A stretch of 64,000 nt of DNA from G963662605 sp963662605 (lineage in GTDB: Bacteria > Bacteroidota > Ignavibacteria > Ignavibacteriales > Ignavibacteriaceae). The position numbers and the translations under genes are program-made. Positions 35,162 to 46,400 of the stretch are shown here, piece after piece (within the stretch, counting starts at the first letter, position 1; the number at the start of each line of letters is the position of its first letter). The notes under the pieces are model-generated. The model worked only from the letters and a program-made list of their open reading frames with translations. It made no database searches and had not been told where the DNA came from. Location of the stretch: assembly GCA_963662605.1 (NCBI GenBank), contig OY759785.1:1984001-2048000 (forward strand). Direction: 5' to 3'.

Positions 35162-36874
35162 ATGGCAAAGACTTATGAAATTCATGAAGTTCACCGCATA
35201 TCATCCATTCAGGATATGGTATTACAGTCGGCTTCACGATTTACCAATTTACCGGCTTTACAGGATTTAAGTTCCACACCGATAAATTCACTAACATTTT
35301 CTGAATTATTAGAACATATATTATTATTCGGCAGTGCATTAAAAAGACTCGGGATTAAAGAAAGAACGACCATCGCGGTTATTTCTGAAAACAGAGTTCA
35401 GTGGACATTAACGTACCTTACGTCAATGGCATTTAATCACATTATTGTTCCCATTGATAAAAACCTGACACAAAGCGAAATCTTCAATATCATTCACGAA
35501 TCCGATGCGGAAGTAATCGTATTTTCCGAAAGCTTTCACTCAATGATGGGCGAAGCAAAATTAGTTTTAAAACGTCTGAAATTTTTCATCAGTATGGATT
35601 CTGCGGATATATCCGAGAACATACACTCCATGCCTGAATTGATCCGGAATGCAGTCCCGATGACAAAAAGTGAACTGCCGGAGATACATCTTGATGAGCC
35701 GGCAGAAATAATTTTTACATCGGGTTCACTCGGCAGGGCAAAGGGTGTAATGCTGACTCAGAAAAACCTGGCAGCAAATCTTTACGGTATGCGCTCGGCA
35801 TTTAAAATTTACACATCGGATAAATTTCTTTCTATTCTTCCGATACACCATACATACGAATGTACCTGCGGGCAGTTATGTCCGATTTACAGCGGTGCAA
35901 GTGTTTGGTATTCGCGGTCGTTAAAGACAATTGTGGACGATATGCTCAAAGTGCAGCCGACTATGGTTCTGGGTGTACCTTTGATTTTCGAAAAGATGTT
36001 CCGCAAGATATATAAAACGATACAGGCGGATAAAGTGAAATCAGTTGTTATCCGGCCCATGATTCATATTACGGATTTTCTTTCTATGTTCGGCTGGAAG
36101 GATTCGAAGAAACTGATTTTCAAAGAATTGCACAAAAATTTCGGCGGAAATATCCGTGCCTTTATCGTCGGAGGAGCAGCCGCTGATCCTTCTGTCGCGA
36201 AAGGTTTACGGGAGTTCGGTTTTAACTTCATACAAGGGTATGGACTTACTGAAACCTCACCGATTTTAGCATTGAACAGGTTCGAAGCTTTTAAGGATAA
36301 CGCGGCAGGCGTACCGTTGCCAAACGTTGAAATCAAGATTATTGATACAGACGAAAACGGCATTGGAGAAATTCTTGCCAAAGGTGGAAACGTCATGCTC
36401 GGGTATTATAAAAACAAAGAACTGACCGACTCGGTTATCATTGACGGCTGGTTCCATACCGGGGATTTAGGAATTATAGACGATGACGGATTTCTGCATA
36501 TCAGCGGTAGAAAAAAGAATGTTATTATCACGAAGAATGGTAAAAATGTTTTCCCCGAAGAAATCGAAGATGCTCTGCTGCTGAATACTTTTATCAAAGA
36601 AGTATTGGTCTATGCTGATAAAAACACAAAGGAAGACGACGATGTAATTGCAGCTCAAATCGTACCTGACCACGAGTCATTTATTGAGATGTCGGAAAAG
36701 AATAATGTTCAAATAACATCGGATATTATCAAGTTAACCATCGGTGAAGCGATAAAACAGGTAAATAAAACACTTCCGAGCTATAAGCAAGTCCGGAAAT
36801 TTACGATTCGGGATAACGAATTTGAAAAAACAACAACGCAGAAAATTAAAAGATATCTTGTGCAGCAGCCGTAG
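35162..36874 (+). CDS. Long-chain acyl-CoA synthetase (AMP-forming)
   Basis: 570 residues of the adenylate-forming family. ATP-binding 'IFTSGSLGRAKGVMLTQKN' at about 180-200, 'YGLTETSP' near 360, 'GWFHTGDLGIIDDDGFLHISGRKK' near 430-455 and the catalytic lysine in 'TTTQKIKRYL' close to the C-terminus. It activates a carboxylic acid to its CoA ester; overall form suggests FadD/Faa-like long-chain substrates. GGAG precedes the ATG; 22 bases after the PLP enzyme gene. Confidence 0.88.
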   Translation: MAKTYEIHEVHRISSIQDMVLQSASRFTNLPALQDLSSTPINSLTFSELLEHILLFGSALKRLGIKERTTIAVISENRVQWTLTYLTSMAFNHIIVPIDKNLTQSEIFNIIHESDAEVIVFSESFHSMMGEAKLVLKRLKFFISMDSADISENIHSMPELIRNAVPMTKSELPEIHLDEPAEIIFTSGSLGRAKGVMLTQKNLAANLYGMRSAFKIYTSDKFLSILPIHHTYECTCGQLCPIYSGASVWYSRSLKTIVDDMLKVQPTMVLGVPLIFEKMFRKIYKTIQADKVKSVVIRPMIHITDFLSMFGWKDSKKLIFKELHKNFGGNIRAFIVGGAAADPSVAKGLREFGFNFIQGYGLTETSPILALNRFEAFKDNAAGVPLPNVEIKIIDTDENGIGEILAKGGNVMLGYYKNKELTDSVIIDGWFHTGDLGIIDDDGFLHISGRKKNVIITKNGKNVFPEEIEDALLLNTFIKEVLVYADKNTKEDDDVIAAQIVPDHESFIEMSEKNNVQITSDIIKLTIGEAIKQVNKTLPSYKQVRKFTIRDNEFEKTTTQKIKRYLVQQP

Positions 36875-36920
36875 TTCAATAGCATTAACAAAAAGTATAT
36901 TAAATTAAGAGAAAAGCCGT

Positions 36921-38042
36921 ATGAAGATCGGAATTCCAAAAGAACGAAAATTTGAAGAAAGACGAATATCTTTGGCGCCGGCAGGAGTTGATACCTTGGT
37001 CAGAGCCGGGCATACTGTTTATGTGGAAAAAGGTGCCGGGACTGCATGTCACTTTCCCGACAGCGAGTATGAAGACTTAGGGGCTCATATCGTATACAGC
37101 GCCGAAGAAGTTTTTCAGAGATCGGATATTGTTGTCAAAGTCAATCAGCTGCTTGAAGATGAGTGCGAACTCATGAAAGAGAACCAGACATTGTTCTCAT
37201 TCCTTCATCTTGCCACAAGCGGGAAGAAGGTATTGAATTCATTGCTCGAAAAGAAAGTAACAGCAATCAGTTATGAATTGATCGAGCAGCAGGGAGAACT
37301 TCCCATACTCCATTCAATGAGCGAAATAGCGGGACAAATCTGTGTCCAGGTTGCCGAAAGCTTGTTGGAAAGCAGCAACCACGGAGGGCGCGGCGTACTT
37401 ATCGGTGGTATTGCCGGAGTTGCCCCGGCGGCAGTTGTCATTATCGGTGCCGGAGTCGTTGGTTCGGTAGCCGTACGCTCTGCAATCGGACGCGGAGCAA
37501 GTGTCATTGTTTTAGATAAGGATCTGATTCAACTCAGAAAAATTGACGCGCTCTATCATAAACGCGTGACAACTGTTGTCGCCAATCCTTATACAATTGC
37601 ACGAGGAGTTAAATTTGCCGATGTGCTAATCGGTGCCGTGCAAAACAAGGCAGCAAAATCACCTCATGTTGTGACTGAGGGAATGGTAAAGACCATGAAA
37701 AAAGGAGCTGTGATTGTGGATGTTTCGATAGATCAGGGCGGCTGTGTTGAAACAAGCAGGCCTACGACCCATTCGAATCCGGTTTTCGTTTCACATGGCG
37801 TTATCCATTACTGTGTACCGAATGTGCCGGCAAAAGTAGCCCGGACAGCCAGTTTTGGGTTGACCAATGCGTCGCTTCCTTACATTTTGGAAGTTGCAGA
37901 TAAAGGATTAATGCCCGCACTCAGTGATGATTCGGGATTATTAGCAGGCGTTTGTACTTATAATGGTTCTTGTTCAAATGAAGTTATCGCGGATACATAT
38001 AATGTAGAATATAGAAGAATACATCTTTTTTCAAAAAACTAA
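36921..38042 (+). CDS. ald: Alanine dehydrogenase
   Basis: 373 residues, normal for the family. 'MKIGIPKERKFEERRISLAPAGV' start, the catalytic lysine in 'VVKVNQL' (near 75) and histidine in 'SFLHLA' (near 96), NAD-binding 'VVIIGAGVVGSVAVRSAIGRG' at about 172-192, and 'VDVSIDQGGC' near 270. It interconverts L-alanine and pyruvate with NAD. Its place between an acyl-CoA ligase and a CoA transferase suggests a role in amino acid catabolism or fermentation. Confidence 0.95.
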   Translation: MKIGIPKERKFEERRISLAPAGVDTLVRAGHTVYVEKGAGTACHFPDSEYEDLGAHIVYSAEEVFQRSDIVVKVNQLLEDECELMKENQTLFSFLHLATSGKKVLNSLLEKKVTAISYELIEQQGELPILHSMSEIAGQICVQVAESLLESSNHGGRGVLIGGIAGVAPAAVVIIGAGVVGSVAVRSAIGRGASVIVLDKDLIQLRKIDALYHKRVTTVVANPYTIARGVKFADVLIGAVQNKAAKSPHVVTEGMVKTMKKGAVIVDVSIDQGGCVETSRPTTHSNPVFVSHGVIHYCVPNVPAKVARTASFGLTNASLPYILEVADKGLMPALSDDSGLLAGVCTYNGSCSNEVIADTYNVEYRRIHLFSKN

Positions 38043-38058
38043 TCCCAAATAGGAATTT

Positions 38059-39408
38059 ATGATAGCCGGAACACAAACTCCGATCAACTATTCGGCATCT
38101 GTCATGAAGAATTACAATTCTAAAATAGTGACAGCCGAGCAGGCAGTTAGCCTCGTAAAATCGGGTGATAAAGTGCTTATGCACTCTAACTGTGCCATTC
38201 CCATGAAATTAGTCAACGCATTGGTAGATAGAAGAGAATCACTTGAGAATGTTGAAATACTTCACGTTCTCGCGGTTGGTGAACTTCCTTATTTAAAGCC
38301 GGGTATGGAGAAACACTTCCGGCACCGCTCCTTTTTTATGGGAGTGAACGCGCGGCAGGCGGTAAATGAAGGGAGAGCTGACTTTATCCCCATATACTTG
38401 TTCGAATATCCGAAATTGTTCGGACAGGGCATCATCAAGCCAAACATTGCTTTCCTGCATCTCTCACCGCCGGACGAACATGGATTCTGCAGTTTTGGTG
38501 TGGAGGTTGGATTATCAAAAACAGGTGCCGAAAAGGCCGACATTGTTGTTGCTCAGATAAATAAAAATATGCCTCGAACATTGGGAGATAGTTTCATCCA
38601 TATAAACAAGATTAACTACATTGTTGAATCTGATGAAACAATCATGGAACTGCCGCAAGGTGAAAAAGAGATGGGCGCGGAGAAGACCGAGGTATTCAAC
38701 AAAATCGGTATGCATATTGCCGAGCTTATTGAAGACGGTTCAACTCTGCAAATGGGCATTGGTATGATTCCGGATTCCGTTCTGAAGTTTTTAGGAAGTA
38801 AGAAAGATCTTGGTATCCATTCCGAGATGTTCTCCGATGGTATTATTCCGCTTGTTGAAAGTGGGGTAATTACGAATTCCAAAAAGACAATCCACGCAGG
38901 TAAAATCATCGCGGGATTCGTACTGGGCTCGCAAAAATTATATGATTTCATTAACAACAATCCGATGATTGAATTTCATCCGCAGGAATACGTTAATGAT
39001 CCATTTGTGATTTCACAAAACCCGAAAATGGTCGCCATCAATTCAGCCATAGAAGTTGATCTTACCGGACAGGTCTGCGCGGATTCCATCGGTTCCAAAT
39101 TCATCAGCGGATTCGGCGGACAAGTTGATTTTATACGCGGCGCATCAAGATCTGAAGGTGGTAAGCCGATCATTGCACTGCCGTCAACAGCCAAAGGAGA
39201 TGCTATTTCAAGAATTGTAACTACCCTGAAACCGGGAGCGGGAGTTGTCACCAATAGAGCCGATGTTCATTATGTCGTAACGGAATTTGGCGTAGCGAAT
39301 CTGTTCGGCAAATCAATCCGTGAACGTGTTCAGGCTCTGATAAATATTACACATCCCAAATTCAGGGATGAATTAGCAGCATACGCAAAATCTAATAATT
39401 ATATTTAA
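38059..39408 (+). CDS. Acetyl-CoA hydrolase/4-hydroxybutyrate CoA-transferase family
   Basis: 449 residues. N-terminal 'AVSLVKSGDKVLMHSNCAIP', 'HLSPPDEHGFCSFGVEV', 'TLQMGIGMIPD' and the C-terminal catalytic half with the glutamate of 'NSAIEVDLTGQVCADS', 'GFGGQVDFIRGA' and 'VVTEFGVANLFGKS'. Class I CoA transferase that moves CoA between acetate and butyrate or 4-hydroxybutyrate type acids. The ATG at 38059 has TAGGAA upstream; an internal ATG at 38104 would remove 15 residues not typical of the family. It lies 16 bases after ald. Confidence 0.9.
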   Translation: MIAGTQTPINYSASVMKNYNSKIVTAEQAVSLVKSGDKVLMHSNCAIPMKLVNALVDRRESLENVEILHVLAVGELPYLKPGMEKHFRHRSFFMGVNARQAVNEGRADFIPIYLFEYPKLFGQGIIKPNIAFLHLSPPDEHGFCSFGVEVGLSKTGAEKADIVVAQINKNMPRTLGDSFIHINKINYIVESDETIMELPQGEKEMGAEKTEVFNKIGMHIAELIEDGSTLQMGIGMIPDSVLKFLGSKKDLGIHSEMFSDGIIPLVESGVITNSKKTIHAGKIIAGFVLGSQKLYDFINNNPMIEFHPQEYVNDPFVISQNPKMVAINSAIEVDLTGQVCADSIGSKFISGFGGQVDFIRGASRSEGGKPIIALPSTAKGDAISRIVTTLKPGAGVVTNRADVHYVVTEFGVANLFGKSIRERVQALINITHPKFRDELAAYAKSNNYI

Positions 39409-39412
39409 TCTG

Positions 39413-40102
39413 ATGATTGGAATTTTAGGCGACATTCACGGCTGCTACCATACGTTAGTCACTCTGGTGGAAAAAGCAGGGGAAAAATATCCGGGTATTT
39501 CATTGTACTGCGTTGGCGATATTGTTGACCGGGGCAATTTTTCGCACATGGTCGTTGAGTATATTGCACAAACCGGAATTCGCACCGTACTGGGGAATCA
39601 TGATAATTTGTTTTGTCACGCGTTTTACAACCCGGGCAGTCCATGGGCTATGGTATGGGAAATGAACGGATGCCAGAAAACGATGGCGTTTTATAGTCAG
39701 AATGAGTCATTATGGGAAATTCACGCCGGATACATTAAACAATTTCCATTGTATTACGTCAGCGAGGGCTGCCTGATAACTCATGCCGGAATATCAAAGT
39801 ATAATTATAGCAGTATTAAGGATTATTTGCGGGATAAGAATTTTGACTGGAATGAGATTTTAAAGATATCACAGGATGATGAAATCGGGGTTTTATGGAA
39901 TAGGGCTCCCTTGCAGCCTCTCGACTTGCTTCAGGTCGTCGGTCATACAAGACATCAGGACGTTGAATTCAATAAATCCGGGAATGCTGTATACATTGAT
40001 ACTGCTGCTTGTGCGGGGAATAAATTGAGCTGTGTTATTGCCCAGGGAGGCGAAATAATAGACATACTATCGCAGAACACCGTGGAAGAGGACATTTCAT
40101 AA
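39413..40102 (+). CDS. Metallophosphoesterase, PrpE/ApaH-like phosphatase
   Basis: 229 residues with the full set of calcineurin-type motifs: 'GDIHGCY', 'GDIVDRG', 'GNHDNLF', 'THAGI' and 'VVGHTRHQDV'. These bind two metal ions. Relatives are serine/threonine protein phosphatases and diadenosine tetraphosphatases. It starts four bases after the CoA transferase and is probably the last gene of this operon. Confidence 0.88.
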   Translation: MIGILGDIHGCYHTLVTLVEKAGEKYPGISLYCVGDIVDRGNFSHMVVEYIAQTGIRTVLGNHDNLFCHAFYNPGSPWAMVWEMNGCQKTMAFYSQNESLWEIHAGYIKQFPLYYVSEGCLITHAGISKYNYSSIKDYLRDKNFDWNEILKISQDDEIGVLWNRAPLQPLDLLQVVGHTRHQDVEFNKSGNAVYIDTAACAGNKLSCVIAQGGEIIDILSQNTVEEDIS

Positions 40103-40412
40103 AGTTGACAAATTTTTGCCTTAATTAAAACCTTGGTAAATGATATTTTTCCTAAGGGAGTTCTTCAAAAGAAGAGAAATTTTTAGTATTTTTGAGTTTA
40201 CCAAAAGCGATTTGGCGGAACTAAAACTAATATCATGGAATTAACCGGAGAATATTTATAGGGTTTTTTGATACATTTCTTTTTGAGGATTCCGGTAGGG
40301 CGTTTTAACCAGTTTTACCGGAGTCAGAACATCAGTCGTTTCATTAACTATTTTTACAGGACAGAAAATTTTTTCCGGGAATTCTAAATTTCTTAGGTTT
40401 TTCTTTGCCCAG
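40103..40412. promoter_or_regulatory. Region upstream of sprA with a candidate -7 box
   Basis: 310 bases. TATTTTTG at 40187-40194 matches the Bacteroidota -7 consensus TAnnTTTG; no convincing -33 box was found. From 40268 a short open frame (39 codons, rich in Arg, Phe and Asn) ends at 40387 right where the sprA frame becomes open with basic and hydrophobic residues. See the finding on the sprA start. Confidence 0.35.
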
Positions 40413-43400
40413 GTGATTCTTGGTGCCATCGTGTTTTATGGCCTGATGAACATCGGGTTTTCGTACACTCCTGTTTCACAGGTGGATAAGCGTATCTGGA
40501 CAGATGCCCTGATGGAGCATGCTATCCGGAATAGTGCGGACTCCCTTGCGGCTCAGCACAAAGAAGCAGCTGACAGCTTACAAAAAAGTAAAACTATTGC
40601 AGCGGATAGTTCCAAAACTATCGCCGACTCCACTTCTTCATTATCCAAGCCCGTTTCCATTCAAGTCTTTGATCCTGTCGCTGCTAAAGCAAAAGCCGAT
40701 TCTGTTGCTTTGACTAAAGCGGATTCAACAAAATCACATCCTGATTCACTTAAACTGAAAGCTACCGACCATAAAGCTTTAACGCCGGATTCTCTTAAAG
40801 GAAAGGCTCCGGATGTTGCCAAAATTGATTCGTCAAGGATTGACTCAACGGCACGAATGAAATATTTCAAGACGAAAAGAAAAGATGTTCCATATACTTC
40901 GGTAATTTCTCACAAACCGTCAAAATTATTTGCAACTCCTTCGCAGCAAAAGAAGGAGATTCAGATTGATACGGCAGACGGTAGCAAAGTGACTGTTAGA
41001 GAGTCCGTTGCCGGGACCCGCGTTCGCAATCCTCTCACCATGACTATGTCCGATTATATTGCTCTCAAGTTGATGAGCCATGAAAGAGAATCGTGGGAAG
41101 ATATTGTTTATAAATACGAATTGAAGGATCAGAAGAAAGATCTTGGCAATTTAATCAAGGATTTTACCGATTTTGAAATTCCACTTCCAAGTGTCGGTGT
41201 ACTCAGCATTTTTGGTGCTCCGAAAATCAGTTTAAAAATAGGCGGTGCTGTTGATATTCACGGCGCGTGGAGAAATGAAACGACCGAAGGTGTAACTGCT
41301 TCAAGTTTGGGAAATACAAGAAATGAACCGGATTTCCGTCAGCAGGTGCAGATAAATGTTAACGGAACGATTGGTGATAAGCTGCAAATCTCGGCAGACT
41401 GGAACACCGAACGTACATTTGAATATGAAAATCAACTGCACATTAAGTACACCGGATATGAGGATGAAATAATTCAGAGTATCGAAGCAGGAAACGTTTC
41501 ACTGCAGGCATCCAACCTTGTCGGCGGCAGCGAAGCACTCTTCGGAATTAAAGCGAATTTTAAATTAGGTCCATTGGATTTGACCGCTCTTGCTTCACAG
41601 AAGAAAGGTGAGATCAAGGAAAAATCTGTTTCAGGCGGTTCGTCGAGTCAACCGTTCACTTTGCGCGCTTACAATTACTCAAAGAGTCACTACTTCGTTG
41701 ATCAAGTATATGCCGATACTTCCGCAAATCTGAATATGTTCAACAATTTCTTTGCGAAGCCTACATCGGAGATAAATGAGAATTATCGAATTACCTTCCT
41801 GGAAGTTTGGAAATCTATTAATCAAGTAACAACCGATCCAAATGAATGGATGGGGAATGCCTACATAGACCTTCCGGAAAATACCGGGACATTATATGGT
41901 GACGAGTTGCGCGCTTCTACTATGACAGAAGTTCCGGGGGAACGGGTCAGAGGCAGATTTGTTATGTTGACGGAAGGAACGGATTATATCGTTCATCCGG
42001 AAACCGGATTTATTACTTTCAAAACATCCATTCAGGATCAGGATATTATCGCCGTTGCTTATACCGCCGGTGGCAAGACGTACGGTGAGTTATCAAAAAA
42101 CCTGGATAAATCAAAGCTCAGCGGCCTTGTACTTAAACTTGTAAAACCTCAGAATTTGCAGCCTCAGTATAAGAAGGCTTGGAATTTGCAGCTGAAAAAT
42201 ATTTATTCGATTGGTGCACGGAATATTCAGAAGGATGGATTTACCTGCGATCTTAAATATGAAATTGACGGTAGCGATGCGCAGTCAACGTTGGGATCTG
42301 TCCGCTTATTGACTGCATTCGGACTCGATATTCTGGATGCAAGTAACAACGCGCAGCCTGACGGTCTGTTCGATTTTCGTCCCGGCTTAACAATTCTGCC
42401 TGCGACAGGCGAAATCATTTTCCCAACGTTACAGCCTTTCGGAAGAAATATATCGGCGGCATTACCGAATTATGACTCATTGCGCTACAATGATATATAT
42501 GATACAACGGTTACATACGCTCAGCAAAATAAAGTCAAGGATAAGTTTGTTATAACAGGTCAGTCAACTGGTGAGTCGTCTTCGAGTTATCAGCTTGGAT
42601 TTAACGTTGTTGAAAACTCCGTGAAGGTTAGTTTAAATGGCCGCGAATTGACCAATAACGTTGACTACTCGGTTGATTATAATATCGGTACGCTAACTAT
42701 CAGGAATGAATCAGCTCTCGTATCAGGAGCAAACCTAAAGATCTCCTACGAAGAAAATGATTTATTCCAAATAGCATCAAAAACCTTGTTCGGTATACGT
42801 GGTATTTTCAATATCTCGAATAGTACAAAACTCGGATTCTCGATGTTGAGTTTAAGCGAACAAACATTGAGCGATAAGGTTCGTATCGGTGAAGAGCCGA
42901 TGAACAACACTATTTACGGGCTTGATTTCCAAACTGCTGCAGAGCTCCCATTAGTTTCAAGACTGCTTGATAAAATTATTTCCACAAAGGAATCATCAAA
43001 TTTTGCGATTAAAGCTGAAGCGGCTTTAATGAATCCTGACCCGAATACCAAAAAGAGTACTATTGCATCAGACAAGTCAAATAACATCGCTTACGTAGAT
43101 GACTTCGAAGGAACAAAAAGAATTATCCCTGTAGGAGTCGGGTACACGGGGTGGAAAGATATAAGTATCCCTACAAACCTTGATGCTTCTATCAACGACT
43201 TGCCGGATACGGTAAAGATGAATTACAAAGCTAAGTCCTGGTGGTATAACATTCTGCCTTCGGATGTATCTGTAAATGCCATCTGGCCTAAGAAGCGTGT
43301 AGCAACCAATGATCAGCTTGTAACGGTATTGGATTTTGTCTATGATCCGTCAATTGTTGGTCCGTACAACCATTACCCATCATTGACCGACCATTCCAAG

Positions 43401-46400
43401 AACTGGGGCGGTATGATGAAGCTTCTTTCAAGTACCGCAAGCAATCTTGTCGAGGAAAATATTGAGTACATTGAGTTTTGGGTGAATGTAGAAAACGCTG
43501 ACAAGGACGCAAAGATTAATATTGATCTCGGAAGGATCAGTGAAGATGTCATTCCAAACGGTGTTATTGATTCTGAAGATAAAAATAAAAACGAATTGAT
43601 GGACGATGGAGAAGATACCGGTATTGACGGAATATTGGATGCTGCAGAAAAATCAAAATACGGCAGTACCGAAGGTGATCCGAGCCATGATAATTTTTCA
43701 TTCACGAGTTCCGGAAGCAAGGATCCTGACAAGTATCAAAATATAAACAATACCGAGGGGAACTCCGTTCTTACCGATATCGGCAGATTGCCTGATACTG
43801 AGGATTTGAACCATAATGGTACGATGGATAAGGCGAACAGCTATTTCCGTTATGAAATACCTCTTGATACCAACAGTGCCACTAATCCCTTTATTGCAGG
43901 CGGCGGAAGCAATTCATGGTATCAGTTCAAAGTGCCGCTCAAAGATTTTGCACTGGCTGTTGGTTCGCCGAGTTTAACGGTGGTAGAAGGTATCAGAGTA
44001 TTTGTTACCGGTACTCAGGATAGAATTCACTTCCGAATGACCGAGTTTAATCTCGTTGGCAATCAATGGCAAAAAGAAACAGCTACCGACTCAATTCTCG
44101 AATTATCAGTCGTCAGCATTGAGGATAATCCTGATTATACTATGCCGAGCGGTGTTTCCCAGGAAAAGGATAGAACAAGAAGTGATCAGAATGTTTATAG
44201 AAATGAACAGTCTTTGAGTCTTATTGTTAATGATTTGCCGGAAGGTCAATCACGTCAGGCTGTTAAATATCTTTCAAAGGCTTTGGATATATTTAACTAC
44301 AGCCAGATGAAATTGTTTATTCATCCCAGCACTTCAACGGGCGTCAAATCTTTGGCATATTATAAAAGCGTAAACGAGTATTCGTCTGAAGTTTTCTTCC
44401 GTTTCGGTAGTGACACAAACAATTTCTATGAATACCGTCAACCGTTACGGGACAATATCAATGAAAATAACTGGGATGAGATTACTATTATTTTCAAAGA
44501 GTTGACGGCAATTAAACAGGCTCGTGGCGATACAGGCACAACTCGTGATTATCGAGTGCCCGTGGAAGGTAAAGAAGGGCATTTTTATGTTGTGCGTGGC
44601 AAGCCGGCCTTGACGGGCGTAAAATTTCTTGCGGTTGGAGTTACCAATAAAGCAGACGATAATCCATTGCTGCAGCAGCCAGTCTCAGGTATACTTTGGG
44701 TAGATGAATTGCGCGTTATTGGTGCTGATAATACAAAGGGATGGGCGTATAGTGTCGCAACTACTTTAAAATTGGCCGACTTGGTAACGTTGAATTATAA
44801 TATCAGTAAGACTGATCCGTATTTCCATAAGCTCTCGGAACAGTTCGGTTCCCGGACGGAATCAAACAATTGGGGGGTATCAGCAGATGTTGACCTGTTG
44901 AAAATATTGCCTTTAAATTCGCAGGAAAGCAATTTAAAACTGAATTACTCCCGCAATGAAAGCGTTGGCAAACCGCTGTTCCTGCCGAGTTCAGATATTC
45001 TTGTTACCGAAGCACAAAAGTTGAAAAAAGAGCAGATGCTTCAGGACGGAGCTACCGAATCACAGGCACAAGCAGCCGCCGATCAGATTGCTGCTGATGC
45101 ACAGTCCTACAACATGTCAGAATCATATTCACTGTCTAATATAAAATTGCGCATCCCTTCGGATTATTGGCTTATAAGAGATTCCTTCAATAGTTTGACT
45201 TTCGGTTATAATTTCAATAAGACATTCTCACGCAATCCGACAACGCTTGCGAGCAATACGTGGGTATGGAATGCCAATATGGCTTATGCCGTTAATATCA
45301 GTCCGGAGTATTCGGTTATTCCTGCAAGGATTCCAGTTATCGGTGTGCCTATATCATTGTCAAGTGATTACCGGCAATTCAAGTTTTATTATCTTCCGCA
45401 ATCATTCAGTTTTAATATGACTGCGAAGAGAAATTACTCGTATACCGTTATCAGGGCGACTTCAACAACAGATGCCACACCGACTTCTTCTCATGACTTT
45501 CAGACCACAAGAAGTATGGCTTTCAATTGGAAGATGACGGAAAACGGATTTCTGAATTTGACCACATCCTACAATCATAGTGCTGCTTCATCACTGGCAT
45601 TTCTTGAAGTTGATAGCAATGATAAACCACGCAGTGAAAAGGAAATTTGGAAAGATATTCTTTCGGGTACTATCTTTGGGCGTGACTACCAATTCCAACA
45701 AAATATTGATATTAAGTCATCACCTAAACTTCCGAATTTATTTGACATCGGTAAGTATCTGACCTTGTCGGCGGGTTATAGTGTTAATTATAGTTGGGGC
45801 AATGATTTCAGACAAACAGAGTTAGGCCGTTCGGTATCAGCTAAAAATACTTCGTCTCTTGGATTTACTCTCAGACTGAAGAGCTTGTTTGAACCTTTAT
45901 TCAAAGAAGAGCTTCCAAAGCCGCAAAATGCAAATGTCCAGAAACCTAAGGTAAATCCGGTTGTTCAGAAGCCGAAAAACCTTAAAGATACGACTGCTTT
46001 ATCGGCTGACGATAAATTAAGAGCGCCACAAGATACCACCGTTCAGGATTCTACTAAGTCAGGTGGTGGTTTGGCATCGAAACTCGAAGCGCTGAAGAAT
46101 GGATTACTGGTTTTAAAGTTAGTAGCTAAAACAATTTTCTTTGATTATGAAAATATTTCAGTAAACTTTGCCAATCAAAACACGTATTCCTCATCTGGTA
46201 TTAAAGGATATGGAAACGGTTTTAATAATCTGTGGGGTCTTTCCTATAAAGTTGACGAGGGGCCATCTCGTGCATTTATGCTTGGTTTGAGCAAGAATGC
46301 CGGTCCGCGTGCAAAAAATGGTAGTTTGACGGATAACTTCCAGCAGAGTAATAGTATTGAGTTTAAAACCTCGCGCCCTTTGTGGGAAGGTGCAAAGATA

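Noticed and set aside
43373..43732. 119-residue open frame opposite to sprA
   Set aside because: Rich in Ser, Leu and Phe as expected for the reverse strand of a beta-barrel gene; no sign of a real gene.
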